A stretch of DNA of 64,000 nucleotides from Pseudomonas sediminis (GCF_039555755.1 NZ_CP154631.1:1922001-1986000), one strand, 5' to 3'. Positions 18,358-26,489 are shown, counted from the stretch's first letter. The notes: generated by a model not told the origin, from the sequence alone. Numbers and translations: made by a program.

Positions 18358-19538
18358 GGAAGATTGAAGCCAAGGTGCTGATCGTCGACGACCTACCGGA
18401 AAACCTGCTGGCACTGCGTTCGCTGATCCAGAGCGAGGATCGCACCGTGTTCCAGGCCAGCAGTGCCGATGAGGCCTTGTCGCTACTGCTCGAAAACGAA
18501 TTCGCCCTGGCCATTCTCGACGTGAAGATGCCGGGCATGAACGGCTTCGAGTTGGCTGAGCTGATGCGTGGCACGGAGAAGACCAAGCACATTCCGATCA
18601 TCTTCGTCAGCGCGGTCGGGCGCGACATGGACTATGCCTTTAGGGGTTACGAGAGCGGCGCGGTGGATTTCCTGCACAAGCCGTTGTCGCCGTTCGAGGT
18701 ACGCAGCAAGGTGGCGATGTTCGTCGACCTGTACCGCCACCGTAAGGCGCTGAGCATGCAGCTGGAGGTGGTCGAGGCCGCGCGCCGCGAGCAGGAAGCG
18801 TTGCTTGCCGAGTTGCGTGAGACACAGGCCGAGCTGCAGAAGGCGGTGGAGATGCGCGACGTGTTCATGTCCATCGCCTCGCACGAGCTGCGTACGCCGC
18901 TCAACGGCCTGATTCTCGATGTGCAACTGCGCCGGCTGCGCCTGGAACAGGGGCGCATGGACGCCTTCACCGCCGACAAGCTACGGGAGATGGTCGCCCG
19001 CGACGAGCGGCAGATCCGCAGCCTGAGCCGCCTGATCGACGACATGCTGGATGTTTCGCGCATCCGTACCGGCAAGCTTTCCGTGCGCCCGGAACCGGGT
19101 GACCTCGGTGTGTTGGCCGGCAGCGTGGTAGAGAGCCTGGCTGCGCAGTACACCAATACCGGTACGCCTATCGACCTGCACGTGGAGGGGCCGGCCCCGG
19201 TGATGATGGACGAGTTCCGCATCGAGCAGGTTCTCGCCAACCTGCTGACCAACGCCTTGCGCTACGGTGGCGGCAAGCCGGTATCGGTACGGGTCGCGGC
19301 AGAGGGTGAGCAGGTTCGTGCCGAAGTACGCGATCAGGGCCTGGGTATCTCGGAAGAGGATCAGGGGCGCGTATTCGAGCAGTTCGAGCGGGTATCCGGT
19401 ACCAGCGTCGCCCAAGGGCTTGGACTTGGCTTGTTCATCAGCGAGCAGATCGTCCAGGCCCACGGTGGCCGTATCGAGCTCAGCAGTCGCCTCGGCGAGG
19501 GCTCCTGCTTCAGTGTCGTGCTGCCGCGTCGTAGCTGA
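18351..19538 (+). CDS. Receiver-first histidine kinase (REC-HisKA-HATPase)
   Basis: A 395-residue soluble kinase. The N-terminal receiver carries D57 in AILDVKMPGM. A short coiled linker follows (about 125-165), then HisKA with H178 (ASHELRTPLNG) and an ATPase domain with N box (LANLLTNALRYGG), G1 (DQGLGIS) and G2 (GLGLGLFIS). No transmembrane segment. The start overlaps the cheB stop by 7 nt. The receiver is probably the entry point for phosphate from the upstream hybrid kinase. No DNA-binding output is encoded, so the final output is unknown. Confidence 0.9.
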   Translation: MLRKIEAKVLIVDDLPENLLALRSLIQSEDRTVFQASSADEALSLLLENEFALAILDVKMPGMNGFELAELMRGTEKTKHIPIIFVSAVGRDMDYAFRGYESGAVDFLHKPLSPFEVRSKVAMFVDLYRHRKALSMQLEVVEAARREQEALLAELRETQAELQKAVEMRDVFMSIASHELRTPLNGLILDVQLRRLRLEQGRMDAFTADKLREMVARDERQIRSLSRLIDDMLDVSRIRTGKLSVRPEPGDLGVLAGSVVESLAAQYTNTGTPIDLHVEGPAPVMMDEFRIEQVLANLLTNALRYGGGKPVSVRVAAEGEQVRAEVRDQGLGISEEDQGRVFEQFERVSGTSVAQGLGLGLFISEQIVQAHGGRIELSSRLGEGSCFSVVLPRRS

Positions 19539-19540
19539 TC

Positions 19541-19584
19541 GTGCAAATTGCACGTGTCGTAATTCATGCATCTTGCAAAGTGCA
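19541..19584 (+). promoter_or_regulatory. TGCA-N3-TGCA activator sites upstream of sigma-54 promoter (copy 1)
   Basis: GTGCAAATTGCAC at 19541-19553 is a perfect inverted repeat. At 19567-19584 three TGCA units follow with 7-bp spacing. The first site starts 111 bp upstream of the GG of the sigma-54 promoter, a normal distance for an enhancer-binding protein. The same layout is found at 23530-23576. AlgB, encoded between the two, is the likely binder (inference). Confidence 0.65.
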
Positions 19585-19650
19585 TGAGGCAGGTAATTTT
19601 GAAGGTTAATAAGTTATTGATTTATAAGGATATTGTTGGTGGTTTGATGT

Positions 19651-19666
19651 TGGCATGAGCGCTGCA
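19651..19666 (+). promoter_or_regulatory. Sigma-54 promoter of the 19714-20229 gene pair
   Basis: TGGCATGAGCGCTGCA has GG at 19652-19653 and GC at 19664-19665 with exactly 10 bp between. It matches TGGCAC-N5-TTGCA at most conserved positions and lies about 48 bp before the downstream start codon. Confidence 0.75.
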
Positions 19667-19713
19667 AAATCAGTCGTGTAAGCCACCGACTGACCTGCTG
19701 ATGGAGAAGCGTC

Positions 19714-20025
19714 ATGAACATCGTCCGAGTGAGCCTGTTTTGCGTCGCTGCATTGCTGGTCAACGGGGCTTACGCCAAAGATTTCAGTGGTTCGGCTGGA
19801 GCCATTGCAAAAACGGCCGAGTTCACCCTCTCCAACTCGCCGGTGTGGGAATCTCGTGTCGCTGCGCAGCAGGACGGCTCAGCCGAACTGCCCGCCCAGC
19901 CCACCCGCGCTGTCGGGGCCATCGGTGACGATGCGCAGTGGCTGCGCATTTCTGACGATGGCGAGACCGGTACCGCCAACCGTGAACCCCGTCCTGCTAA
20001 CAGCACCCCTCGCTGGGTGTTCTGA
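19714..20025 (+). CDS. Hypothetical secreted protein under sigma-54 control
   Basis: A 103-residue protein with a clear signal peptide (VSLFCVAALLVNGAYA, cleavage near residue 21). The mature part is hydrophilic with no motif I recognise: FSGSAGAIAKTAEFTLSNS, then a Pro/Arg-rich tail ending STPRWVF. GGAG precedes the ATG by about 8 nt. It is the first gene behind the sigma-54 promoter at 19651 and is followed 18 bp later by a small membrane protein. I can assign no function; the regulation suggests an envelope role linked to AlgB. Confidence 0.7.
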   Translation: MNIVRVSLFCVAALLVNGAYAKDFSGSAGAIAKTAEFTLSNSPVWESRVAAQQDGSAELPAQPTRAVGAIGDDAQWLRISDDGETGTANREPRPANSTPRWVF

Positions 20026-20043
20026 CCGACAAGGAGTCCCGCC

Positions 20044-20229
20044 ATGTCCAGAAGTGCCGTACTGTTGTTGATCATGACCCTGTCGAGCCTGGCCGCGCTG
20101 TGGCTGAGCCCAGCTCTGCACGAGGGTGTCGCCCTGCTGCTCAAGGGTAGTAGCGTCGTCTTCGGTGCGGGCTTTCTGGTCGCGCTGATGGCCGGACGCC
20201 GCATCAAGTTCGACCCGGTGCTGCGCTGA
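20044..20229 (+). CDS. Small membrane protein, hypothetical
   Basis: A 61-residue protein with two hydrophobic segments: AVLLLIMTLSSLAALWL (about 5-21) and VALLLKGSSVVFGAGFLVALMAG (about 29-51). A short basic tail follows (RRIKFDPVLR). A good ribosome site (AAGGAG) precedes the ATG. It is co-transcribed with the secreted protein 18 bp upstream, and the pair ends at the terminator at 20253. Family unknown to me. Confidence 0.65.
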   Translation: MSRSAVLLLIMTLSSLAALWLSPALHEGVALLLKGSSVVFGAGFLVALMAGRRIKFDPVLR

Positions 20230-20252
20230 AGCTGAACCGCACTGAGAAAACC

Positions 20253-20282
20253 AAAAACGCCGCGAAGACCGCGGCGTTTTTT
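20253..20282. terminator. Bidirectional terminator between the small-gene pair and kinB
   Basis: The stem ACGCCGCG / CGCGGCGT with a 5-nt loop is flanked by AAAA on one side and TTTTTT on the other. It can serve both converging transcripts. Confidence 0.9.
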
Positions 20283-20318
20283 ATTGTGAGCGAATTGCCC
20301 GGTGTCTGCTGACCAGCC

Positions 20319-22115
20319 TCAGATCGGTAGGCTGAAATAGAAGTTGGCGCCTTCGCCCGGGCGGGAGTGAACGCCGATCTGGCCGCCGTGCAACTGCACG
20401 ATCTCACGCGCCAGCGCCAAGCCCAGACCAACGCCACCTTTGCGTCTGCCAACCTGAACGAAGGGCTCGAAGATACGAGCCTGCTGCTCGAAGGGGATGC
20501 CTTCGCCGCCATCCTGTACGCTGACGATCACCTGCTCGCCTTGGCGGCGTACCTGTAGCCGCACCTCATCACCCGGGTTGCTGTAGCGCAGGGCATTGTC
20601 GATCAGGTTGTCGATCAGTCGCTCCAGTTGTGCAGCATCGAGGCTCAGGCGCGGCAGCGGTTCGTGAACCTCGCAGACCAGTGTCACTTCACGCTCGGCG
20701 GTCTTCTCGACAAAGCGCTGCGGCGTCTGCCGGATCATCTCGGCCAGGTCGCAGGGACGGCGCTGCAGGGTCTGCATGCCGTTCTGGTAGCGCGAGAAAT
20801 TCAGCAGATCGTCGATCAACTGCACCAGGCGATGCATTTCTTCGTCGACGGTCCGCATCAGCTCCTGCTCACGGCCACTCGGCGGCAGCGAGAGGCGCTC
20901 GCGTAGCAAGCTGAAGGCCATGTGCATGCCGGTGATCGGCGTGCGCAGCTCGTGCGAGGCACGCAGGATGAATTCGCTGCGCACACGTTCGAAGGCGCGT
21001 TGCTTGGTGACGTCGCGTAGCACCATCACGGCCCCTACGCTGCCACCTTCGCTCACCTGCACCGGTGTCAGCGCCCAGGCCAGCAGGCGGGTTTCACCAG
21101 CGCGCTCGATCTGCAGGTCGGCTGGCGGCTCGTGCAGCAGCTCGCCTGCCAACACCTGGCGCAGCGCCTCGTCGACGGCGTGGTCCGGCAGCAGCGGCCC
21201 GATCGGTTGACCGAGGATATCGGCCTGCCAGGACAGCTGGCGCAGCGCCACGGGGTTGGCGTGCTCGATACGGCCCTGCTCGTCGAGGATGACCAGGCCA
21301 TCGTCGATGCTGTCGAGCACGGCTTTCAGGCGGCCTTCGCTGCTGAGCAACTGGTTGAGGTTGCTCGAGTGGTACTCGCGCAGTGCCTCGGTCATCAGGC
21401 CGAAGCGACGGCTCAGCACTGCCAGTTCCACCACGGGCGAGACCGGCAGCACCACATCGTATTTGCCCTGGCCGATCTGGTCGGCGGCGCGCACCAGCAT
21501 GTCGATGGGCGCGCCGAAACGGCGGGCGATGCCATGGGCGGTGAGCACGCCGATCGCCAGCACTGCCAGGCCCGTCAGCACCAGCAGCCCGGCGATCAAT
21601 CGCGAACGTTCGGCGGCTTTGCGCTCAGCGGCGATCACCCAGGCGACGACCTGGTCCTGCTGTTCCAGCAGATGGTTGCGCAGGTGCTGGAAGGCGTCGG
21701 TGAAAGGTTTGTAGTTGGCCAGGTTGTGCGGCGTCTGACCTGCCGGGGTGCCCTCGCTCGCCATTCTTTCCATCTCGTCATAAAGCGCTGATGCCTGTTC
21801 CAGTGCACTTGCGTACTCCTGGCCAAGGTTGGCCTGAAAGCCCTCGTCGAAGGCGGCGCGGAATGACTGGCGGATGGCTTCCAGGCGTTGTGCGTCGGGC
21901 TGTTGGTCGATCAGCACCATCAGCTCGTCGCCCAGGTGCTGACGCAGCTTCTGACCGATTCGCACGGCATCGAAGCCGCGCTGGATCAGGTCGCTCTGGC
22001 TGTGTGACATCTGCGTGACGCTGAACAGGCCGAGCAGCAGGCCCAGCAGGGCCACGGTGATCAGCGCCGAAATGCTGAGAAACAGGCGCGTGCGAAGCTT
22101 CATCGACAGCTTCAT
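20319..22115 (-). CDS. kinB: Sensor histidine kinase/phosphatase KinB
   Basis: A 598-residue inner-membrane sensor, close to the roughly 595 residues of P. aeruginosa KinB. TM1 (LFLSISALITVALLGLLLG), a helical periplasmic region and TM2 (LLVLTGLAVLAIGVL) are followed by HAMP. A PAS domain (LDSIDDGLVILDEQGRIEHAN), HisKA (LRASHELRTPITG) and an HATPase domain (LIDNLIDNALRYSN, DGGEGI, GVGLGLALA) complete it. In P. aeruginosa KinB acts mainly as an AlgB phosphatase and represses alginate. It lies 13 bp downstream of algB in the same operon and ends against the bidirectional terminator. Confidence 0.93.
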   Translation of the reverse strand: MKLSMKLRTRLFLSISALITVALLGLLLGLFSVTQMSHSQSDLIQRGFDAVRIGQKLRQHLGDELMVLIDQQPDAQRLEAIRQSFRAAFDEGFQANLGQEYASALEQASALYDEMERMASEGTPAGQTPHNLANYKPFTDAFQHLRNHLLEQQDQVVAWVIAAERKAAERSRLIAGLLVLTGLAVLAIGVLTAHGIARRFGAPIDMLVRAADQIGQGKYDVVLPVSPVVELAVLSRRFGLMTEALREYHSSNLNQLLSSEGRLKAVLDSIDDGLVILDEQGRIEHANPVALRQLSWQADILGQPIGPLLPDHAVDEALRQVLAGELLHEPPADLQIERAGETRLLAWALTPVQVSEGGSVGAVMVLRDVTKQRAFERVRSEFILRASHELRTPITGMHMAFSLLRERLSLPPSGREQELMRTVDEEMHRLVQLIDDLLNFSRYQNGMQTLQRRPCDLAEMIRQTPQRFVEKTAEREVTLVCEVHEPLPRLSLDAAQLERLIDNLIDNALRYSNPGDEVRLQVRRQGEQVIVSVQDGGEGIPFEQQARIFEPFVQVGRRKGGVGLGLALAREIVQLHGGQIGVHSRPGEGANFYFSLPI

Positions 22116-22128
22116 GGTGGTCCCATGG

Positions 22129-23481
22129 TTAGAGGTTGTACTGCTTGCGTTTGCGATAGAGGGTCGAGGTATCGATACCCAGTGTCTTGGCCGCCATGTC
22201 GAGGGTGCTGCTGCTGGCCAATACCGCAGCGATGTGGGCCTTCTCCAGCTCCTCGAGGCTCATCGGTGCGCCGACCCGCACGGTGCTGGTTGGTGCTTCG
22301 TTGCTGCCACCGAGGCCGAGGTGGGCAATCTCCACGGTCTCGCTCTGGCAGATGATGCTGGCACGCTCGATGACGTTGCGCAGTTCGCGGATATTGCCTG
22401 GCCAGCGATAGGCCTGCAGAGCCGCTGCCGCTTCGGGGCTGAAGGCGCAGGCCGGACGGCCGTAGTCGCTGACGAAACGGGCGAGAAAGCGTTCGGCCAG
22501 GGACATCACGTCTTCGTGGCGTTCGCGCAGTGGCGGCAGCTTGAGGGTGATGACGTTGAGGCGGTAGAGCAGGTCTTCGCGGAAACGCCCCTCACGGACC
22601 ATTTCGTCGAGATCCAGGTTGGTGGCGGCGACGATGCGTACATCGGCGCGGCGCGTGACCGGGTCGCCGACGCGCTCGTATTCCTTGTCCTGGATGAAGC
22701 GCAGCAGCTTGGGTTGCAGCGTCAGCGGGAAGTCGCCGATCTCGTCGAGGAACAGGGTACCGCCATCGGCCTGGCTGACGCGGCCCTGGGTGCTTTCGCT
22801 GGCGCCGGTGAAGGAGCCACGGGCATGGCCGAACAATTCGCTCTCCATCAGCTCGGCAGTCAGCGACGGGCAGTTGATGGTCACGCAGGTGCGCTTGGCG
22901 CGGCGGCTCCAGCCGTGAATGGCGCGGGCCAGCTCGCCCTTGCCGGTGCCGGACTCACCGAGGATGAGGATATTGGCGTCGGTGGCCGCAACCTGGCGCG
23001 CGGTTTCCAGGATCGACATCATCGCCGGGCTGTGTGAATCGAGCCCGTCCTTGACCTTGCGCACCTCGCCCTCCAGCGCTTCCAGGCGCGCGGCCAGGGT
23101 ACGCACTTCCAGCTGCTTGGCGGCCGCCAGGCGCAGTTGATCGGGAGTGCAGGGTTTGACCAGATAATCGGCGGCGCCGGCCTGGATGGCGTCGACCGCT
23201 GTGTCCACGGCCGAGTGGGCAGTGACGATCACCACGCGCATCCACGGCGCCTGGATGCGCATCTGCGCCAGCAGGTCGAGACCGTTGTCCTCGCCCAGGC
23301 GCAGGTCGAGGAAGCACAGGTCAAACACCTGTCGATGCAACAGCGCTTCGGCTTGCGCCGCGCTGCTGGCCCCGGCGACGTCATAGCCTTCATCTTCAAG
23401 GCAGTAGCGGAAGGTACGCAGGATTGCCGCTTCGTCATCCACCAGCAGAATGCGCCCGCTGGTTTGCTCTGCAACTGCCAT
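22129..23481 (-). CDS. algB: NtrC-family response regulator AlgB
   Basis: A 450-residue enhancer-binding response regulator, partner of KinB and an activator of alginate genes in P. aeruginosa. The receiver domain has D59 (CFLDLRLGEDNG), the known AlgB phosphorylation position. The AAA+ domain has Walker A GESGTGKGE and the sigma-54 loop as GSFTGA instead of the usual GAFTGA. Walker B is GGTLFLDEIGDF, and the C-terminal Fis-type HTH reads MAAKTLGIDTSTLYRKRKQY. The ATG at 23481 is chosen over upstream in-frame starts because the receiver fold starts right after it. It is divergent from the BON-domain gene; the shared 210-bp gap holds TGCA-type sites 49 bp from its own start, so autoregulation is possible. 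Confidence 0.94.
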   Translation of the reverse strand: MAVAEQTSGRILLVDDEAAILRTFRYCLEDEGYDVAGASSAAQAEALLHRQVFDLCFLDLRLGEDNGLDLLAQMRIQAPWMRVVIVTAHSAVDTAVDAIQAGAADYLVKPCTPDQLRLAAAKQLEVRTLAARLEALEGEVRKVKDGLDSHSPAMMSILETARQVAATDANILILGESGTGKGELARAIHGWSRRAKRTCVTINCPSLTAELMESELFGHARGSFTGASESTQGRVSQADGGTLFLDEIGDFPLTLQPKLLRFIQDKEYERVGDPVTRRADVRIVAATNLDLDEMVREGRFREDLLYRLNVITLKLPPLRERHEDVMSLAERFLARFVSDYGRPACAFSPEAAAALQAYRWPGNIRELRNVIERASIICQSETVEIAHLGLGGSNEAPTSTVRVGAPMSLEELEKAHIAAVLASSSTLDMAAKTLGIDTSTLYRKRKQYNL

Positions 23482-23529
23482 GTATGTGCTCCGTCTTGCT
23501 GGTCGATGCAGCTTAGTCAGGTAAAAACC

Positions 23530-23576
23530 GTGCAAGTTGCACGGCCTGAATGCGCAGATACTGCACCCTGCATGCA
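23530..23576 (+). promoter_or_regulatory. TGCA-N3-TGCA activator sites (copy 2), between algB and the BON gene
   Basis: GTGCAAGTTGCAC at 23530-23542 differs from the site at 19541 only in the central base. A second TGCA-CCC-TGCA-TGCA cluster occupies 23562-23576. The first site starts 110 bp upstream of the sigma-54 GG, against 111 bp in copy 1. Confidence 0.65.
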
Positions 23577-23638
23577 GGCAGGGTGCCTTTACTGTGTTTA
23601 AGTTATTGTTTTACATGGTATTTATGTTCTTTCATGGC

Positions 23639-23654
23639 TGGCATGGGGCTTGCC
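23639..23654 (+). promoter_or_regulatory. Sigma-54 promoter of the BON-domain gene
   Basis: TGGCATGGGGCTTGCC has GG at 23640-23641 and GC at 23652-23653, with a 10-bp gap, close to TGGCAC-N5-TTGC. It lies 38 bp upstream of the BON gene start. Confidence 0.8.
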
Positions 23655-23691
23655 ATATTCCTCGTATCGTCTCACGGACAGGAGTGAACTC

Positions 23692-24522
23692 ATGCCCCCG
23701 TTCAAACCCTTGATGCTGGCCGCCAGTACTGCTTTGCTGCTCGGCCTGACTCCATTGGCCAGCCAGGCCGCCGAGGGCGCGCTGGCTTCGCAGCTCGAGG
23801 CTGCGCGCCAGGAAGGCTCGATCTGGACTGCCTTCGCGCTCAACCGCCATCTCAACCCGTTCAAGCTCAAGATCGACGTGGAGGATGGCGTGGCCACCCT
23901 CGGTGGCAAGGTCGAGAACGACGTGCAGAAGGAGCTGGCCGAGCAGGTGGCGCTGAGCATAGAGGGCATCGACTCGGTGAACAATCGCATCGAAGTCGGC
24001 AGCGATGCCGTCGAGGGCAACCCGCCGGGGATGGTGCAGCGTCTCGAGGACGCCAGCCTCGCCGCCACGGTCAAGTCCAAGCTGCTGTGGAACAGCAACA
24101 CCCGTGGCCTGGACATTCAGGTCAAGAGCGAGACCGGCAACATCACCCTGAGTGGTCACGCCCAGACGCCCGCGGCCAAGGAGTTGGCGGGGCAACTGGC
24201 AGCCAATACCGATGGTGTGCGCGAGGTGTTCAACCACCTCAGCATCAGCACTGCCGACAGCAGTAGCAGCGAAGTGCAAACCACCCTCGACGAAGCGCGC
24301 GAGAACATCAGCGACAGCTGGATCACCAGTAAGGTCAAGGCCAGCTTTCTCTACAGCCGTAACCTGGACGCCATGAACATTTCGGTGAACACCGACGACG
24401 GTCTCGTCAGCCTGCGCGGCAGTGTGCTGAGCAGCGCCGAGAAGCGCCTGGCGGTCGAGATCGCCCGCAACATTCGCGGCGTGCGTGGCGTCGATGCAGA
24501 TGCCCTGCGTATCAACAGTTGA
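23692..24522 (+). CDS. Triple BON-domain periplasmic protein
   Basis: A 276-residue protein with a signal peptide (LMLAASTALLLGLTPLASQAA) and three BON modules at about 45-105, 120-180 and 205-272. Each ends in a V/I-(R/N)-x-V-x-(N) turn (GIDSVNNRI, GVREVFNHL, GVRGVDADAL). BON domains (OsmY-type) bind phospholipid or outer-membrane surfaces. The start at 23692 follows GGACAGGAG; an earlier open frame overlaps the sigma-54 promoter and is excluded. It is followed 67 bp later by the DUF2383 gene, probably in one operon. Confidence 0.87.
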   Translation: MPPFKPLMLAASTALLLGLTPLASQAAEGALASQLEAARQEGSIWTAFALNRHLNPFKLKIDVEDGVATLGGKVENDVQKELAEQVALSIEGIDSVNNRIEVGSDAVEGNPPGMVQRLEDASLAATVKSKLLWNSNTRGLDIQVKSETGNITLSGHAQTPAAKELAGQLAANTDGVREVFNHLSISTADSSSSEVQTTLDEARENISDSWITSKVKASFLYSRNLDAMNISVNTDDGLVSLRGSVLSSAEKRLAVEIARNIRGVRGVDADALRINS

Positions 24523-24589
24523 ACCCCTTCACCCCTCCGGCCACTGTCGTGGCCGATATCTGCAAGTCCCATAGCCAAGGAGAGAATCC

Positions 24590-25024
24590 ATGAGCAGCAA
24601 GACCGCACAACTCAATGAACTGATCGAGATTACCCGCGACGGCAAGCGCTTCTACGAGCATGCCCACGATGAGGTCAAGGATATCCGCCTGCAGGCGCTG
24701 TTCCGTGACATGGTGCGTGCCAAGACTCAGGTGATCGATGCGCTGAGCGTCAAGGTCGCCGCCAACCAGAGCGAGCCGGCGTCCGGCGGCACCATGCTGG
24801 GCAAGCTGCGTCAGTTCTACGCCGACACCCGCGCGACCCTGGCCAAGGATGAAGATGCCACCTACGTTGCGCAGCTGGAGGAAGCAGAGGACCGTATCCT
24901 GCATGCCTTCGAAGATGCGCTGGAAAGCGCGGACAATGATGTCCGTGTCCTGTTGGCCGTGGAGATGCCCAAGGTGCGGGCTTGCCACGACCGTATGCGG
25001 GCGCTGAAGCAGAATATGCAGTAA
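24590..25024 (+). CDS. DUF2383 ferritin-like four-helix protein (PA2169 family)
   Basis: A 144-residue soluble all-helical protein. The N-terminal two-thirds follows DUF2383: LNELIEITRDGKRFYEHA, IRLQALFRDMVRAKTQVI and ARATLAKDEDATYVAQLEEAEDRI. The family is ferritin-like and is often stress- or anaerobiosis-induced in Pseudomonas; a redox or metal role is unproven. The AAGGAGAG ribosome site is strong. It shares the operon with the BON protein and is closed by the terminator at 25044. Confidence 0.85.
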   Translation: MSSKTAQLNELIEITRDGKRFYEHAHDEVKDIRLQALFRDMVRAKTQVIDALSVKVAANQSEPASGGTMLGKLRQFYADTRATLAKDEDATYVAQLEEAEDRILHAFEDALESADNDVRVLLAVEMPKVRACHDRMRALKQNMQ

Positions 25025-25043
25025 TCACTGCGGCGCTGTTACG

Positions 25044-25076
25044 AGCCCCTGCACGCGATGCGTGTGGGGGCTTTTT
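25044..25076 (+). terminator. Intrinsic terminator after the BON-DUF2383 operon
   Basis: A 13-bp stem beginning AGCCCC and ending GGGGCT with a GAT loop is followed by five T residues. Confidence 0.9.
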
Positions 25077-25316
25077 ATTGGGGCTGGGCAGGCCAGGGCG
25101 CGTATTGCTCACTGGCTTAGCACTATCCGTTACCGAGTCCTCTGAGCGTTTAGGTTGCGCCCGTAAGGGGCGAAACCAAGACGAAAGATCGACACGCCAA
25201 TGATCGTTGCCCGGATATAAATAGCGCAAAAACACACACAAGCTCGCCAGTCCGGTATCACCCACATTTTCTCCACGCCCGAAGCGCCTGTTCGCTACCC
25301 AACCGAGAGCCGTCGA
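25077..25316. other. Intergenic stretch before the pst Pho box
   Basis: About 240 bp with no supportable gene. I see no repeat or strong hairpin; it may hold further upstream control of pstS. Confidence 0.5.
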
Positions 25317-25356
25317 CGTTCATTTAACTGTCACATTCGTTTCATAGAGTGTTCAC
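25317..25356 (+). promoter_or_regulatory. Extended Pho box of pstS (four 11-bp units)
   Basis: Four heptamers spaced by exactly 4 bp resemble the PhoB half-site CTGTCAT: CGTTCAT (25317), CTGTCAC (25328), GTTTCAT (25339) and TGTTCAC (25350). A weak -10 (GATACT) lies about 10 bp downstream, as expected when PhoB replaces -35 contacts. Confidence 0.8.
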
Positions 25357-25413
25357 GTGGCCTGCAGATACTTGGGCCCGTTCCATCCAACACTATCCTG
25401 CTAGGAGCAAGGC

Positions 25414-26382
25414 ATGAAACTGAAGCGTTTGATGGCGGCCCTGACTTTCGCCGCCGCTGGCGTAAGCGCCGTATCTGCTGTAGCCGCCGTCGACCCGGCT
25501 CTGCCGAACTACGAAAAGACTTCCGGTGTGTCGGGCAACCTGTCCAGCGTCGGTTCCGATTCGCTGGCCAACCTGATGACCCTGTGGGCAGAAGAGTTCA
25601 AGAAGAACTACCCCAACGTGAACATCCAGATCCAGGCCGCTGGTTCCTCCACTGCGCCACCCGCGCTGACCGAAGGCACCGCCAACATGGGCCCGATGAG
25701 CCGTCCGATGAAGGACAGCGAAATCCAGGCCTTCGAAGAGAAGTACGGCTACAAGCCGACCGCCGTTCCGGTAGCGATCGACGCCCTGGCCGTGTTCGTA
25801 CACAAGGACAACCCGATCAAGTCGCTGTCCATCGAGCAGGTCGACGCGATCTTCTCCAGCACCCGTCTGTGCGGCAATGACAAGGACATCAAGACCTGGG
25901 GTGATCTCGGTCTGACCGGCGAGTGGGCAAACAAGCCGCTGCAGCTGTTCGGTCGTAACTCGGTATCCGGCACCTACGGTTACTTCAAGGAAGAAGCCCT
26001 GTGCAAAGGTGACTTCAAATCCAACGTCAACGAGCAGCCGGGTTCGGCTTCCGTGGTGCAGTCGATCTCCAGCACCCTGAACGCCATTGGCTACTCGGGT
26101 ATTGGCTACCGTACCTCCAGCGTTCGCGCCGTACCGCTGTCCAAGAAGGGCGGTGAAGCCTTCGAAGCCTCGGAAGAAAACGCCCTGGCTGGCAAGTTCC
26201 CGCTGGCCCGCTTCTTCTACGTCTACGTGAACAAGGCTCCGAACCAGCCGCTGAGCCCGCTGGATGCCGAGTTCATCAAGCTGGTGCTGTCCAAGCAGGG
26301 CCAGGACGTCGTGATGAAAGACGGTTACATCCCGCTGCCGTCCAAGGTAGCCGAAAAAGCGATGAAGGAACTGGGCCTGTAA
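25414..26382 (+). CDS. pstS: Phosphate ABC transporter substrate-binding protein
   Basis: A 322-residue periplasmic phosphate-binding protein with a 25-residue signal peptide. Phosphate-contacting elements are visible: [31 protein letters not shown] and [12 protein letters not shown]. Preceded by AGGAGCAAGG and an extended Pho box. A strong hairpin after the stop (26425) and a separate Pho box for pstC suggest pstS is made in excess over the membrane components. Confidence 0.95.
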   Translation: MKLKRLMAALTFAAAGVSAVSAVAAVDPALPNYEKTSGVSGNLSSVGSDSLANLMTLWAEEFKKNYPNVNIQIQAAGSSTAPPALTEGTANMGPMSRPMKDSEIQAFEEKYGYKPTAVPVAIDALAVFVHKDNPIKSLSIEQVDAIFSSTRLCGNDKDIKTWGDLGLTGEWANKPLQLFGRNSVSGTYGYFKEEALCKGDFKSNVNEQPGSASVVQSISSTLNAIGYSGIGYRTSSVRAVPLSKKGGEAFEASEENALAGKFPLARFFYVYVNKAPNQPLSPLDAEFIKLVLSKQGQDVVMKDGYIPLPSKVAEKAMKELGL

Positions 26383-26424
26383 GGCTTCCAGTGTGATGGC
26401 CTAGCTCTGGTAGCCAGGCCATTC

Positions 26425-26460
26425 GACGAACCCGCCACCTTATGGGTGGCGGGCTTCGTC
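26425..26460 (+). terminator. Strong hairpin after pstS, attenuator or 3' end
   Basis: The stem CCCGCCACC / GGTGGCGGG is extended by GACGAA / TTCGTC with one bulge. There is no T-run, so it is more likely an RNA-stabilising end or partial terminator. Confidence 0.6.
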
Positions 26461-26471
26461 ATGTCAGCAGG

Positions 26472-26489
26472 CTGTAATCTTTCTGTCAC
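26472..26489 (+). promoter_or_regulatory. Second Pho box, upstream of pstC
   Basis: CTGTAAT-CTTT-CTGTCAC is two PhoB half-sites spaced 11 bp apart, close to the Pho box consensus. It lies 72 bp before the pstC start and after the pstS hairpin, giving pstCAB-phoU its own PhoB-dependent promoter. Confidence 0.82.
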
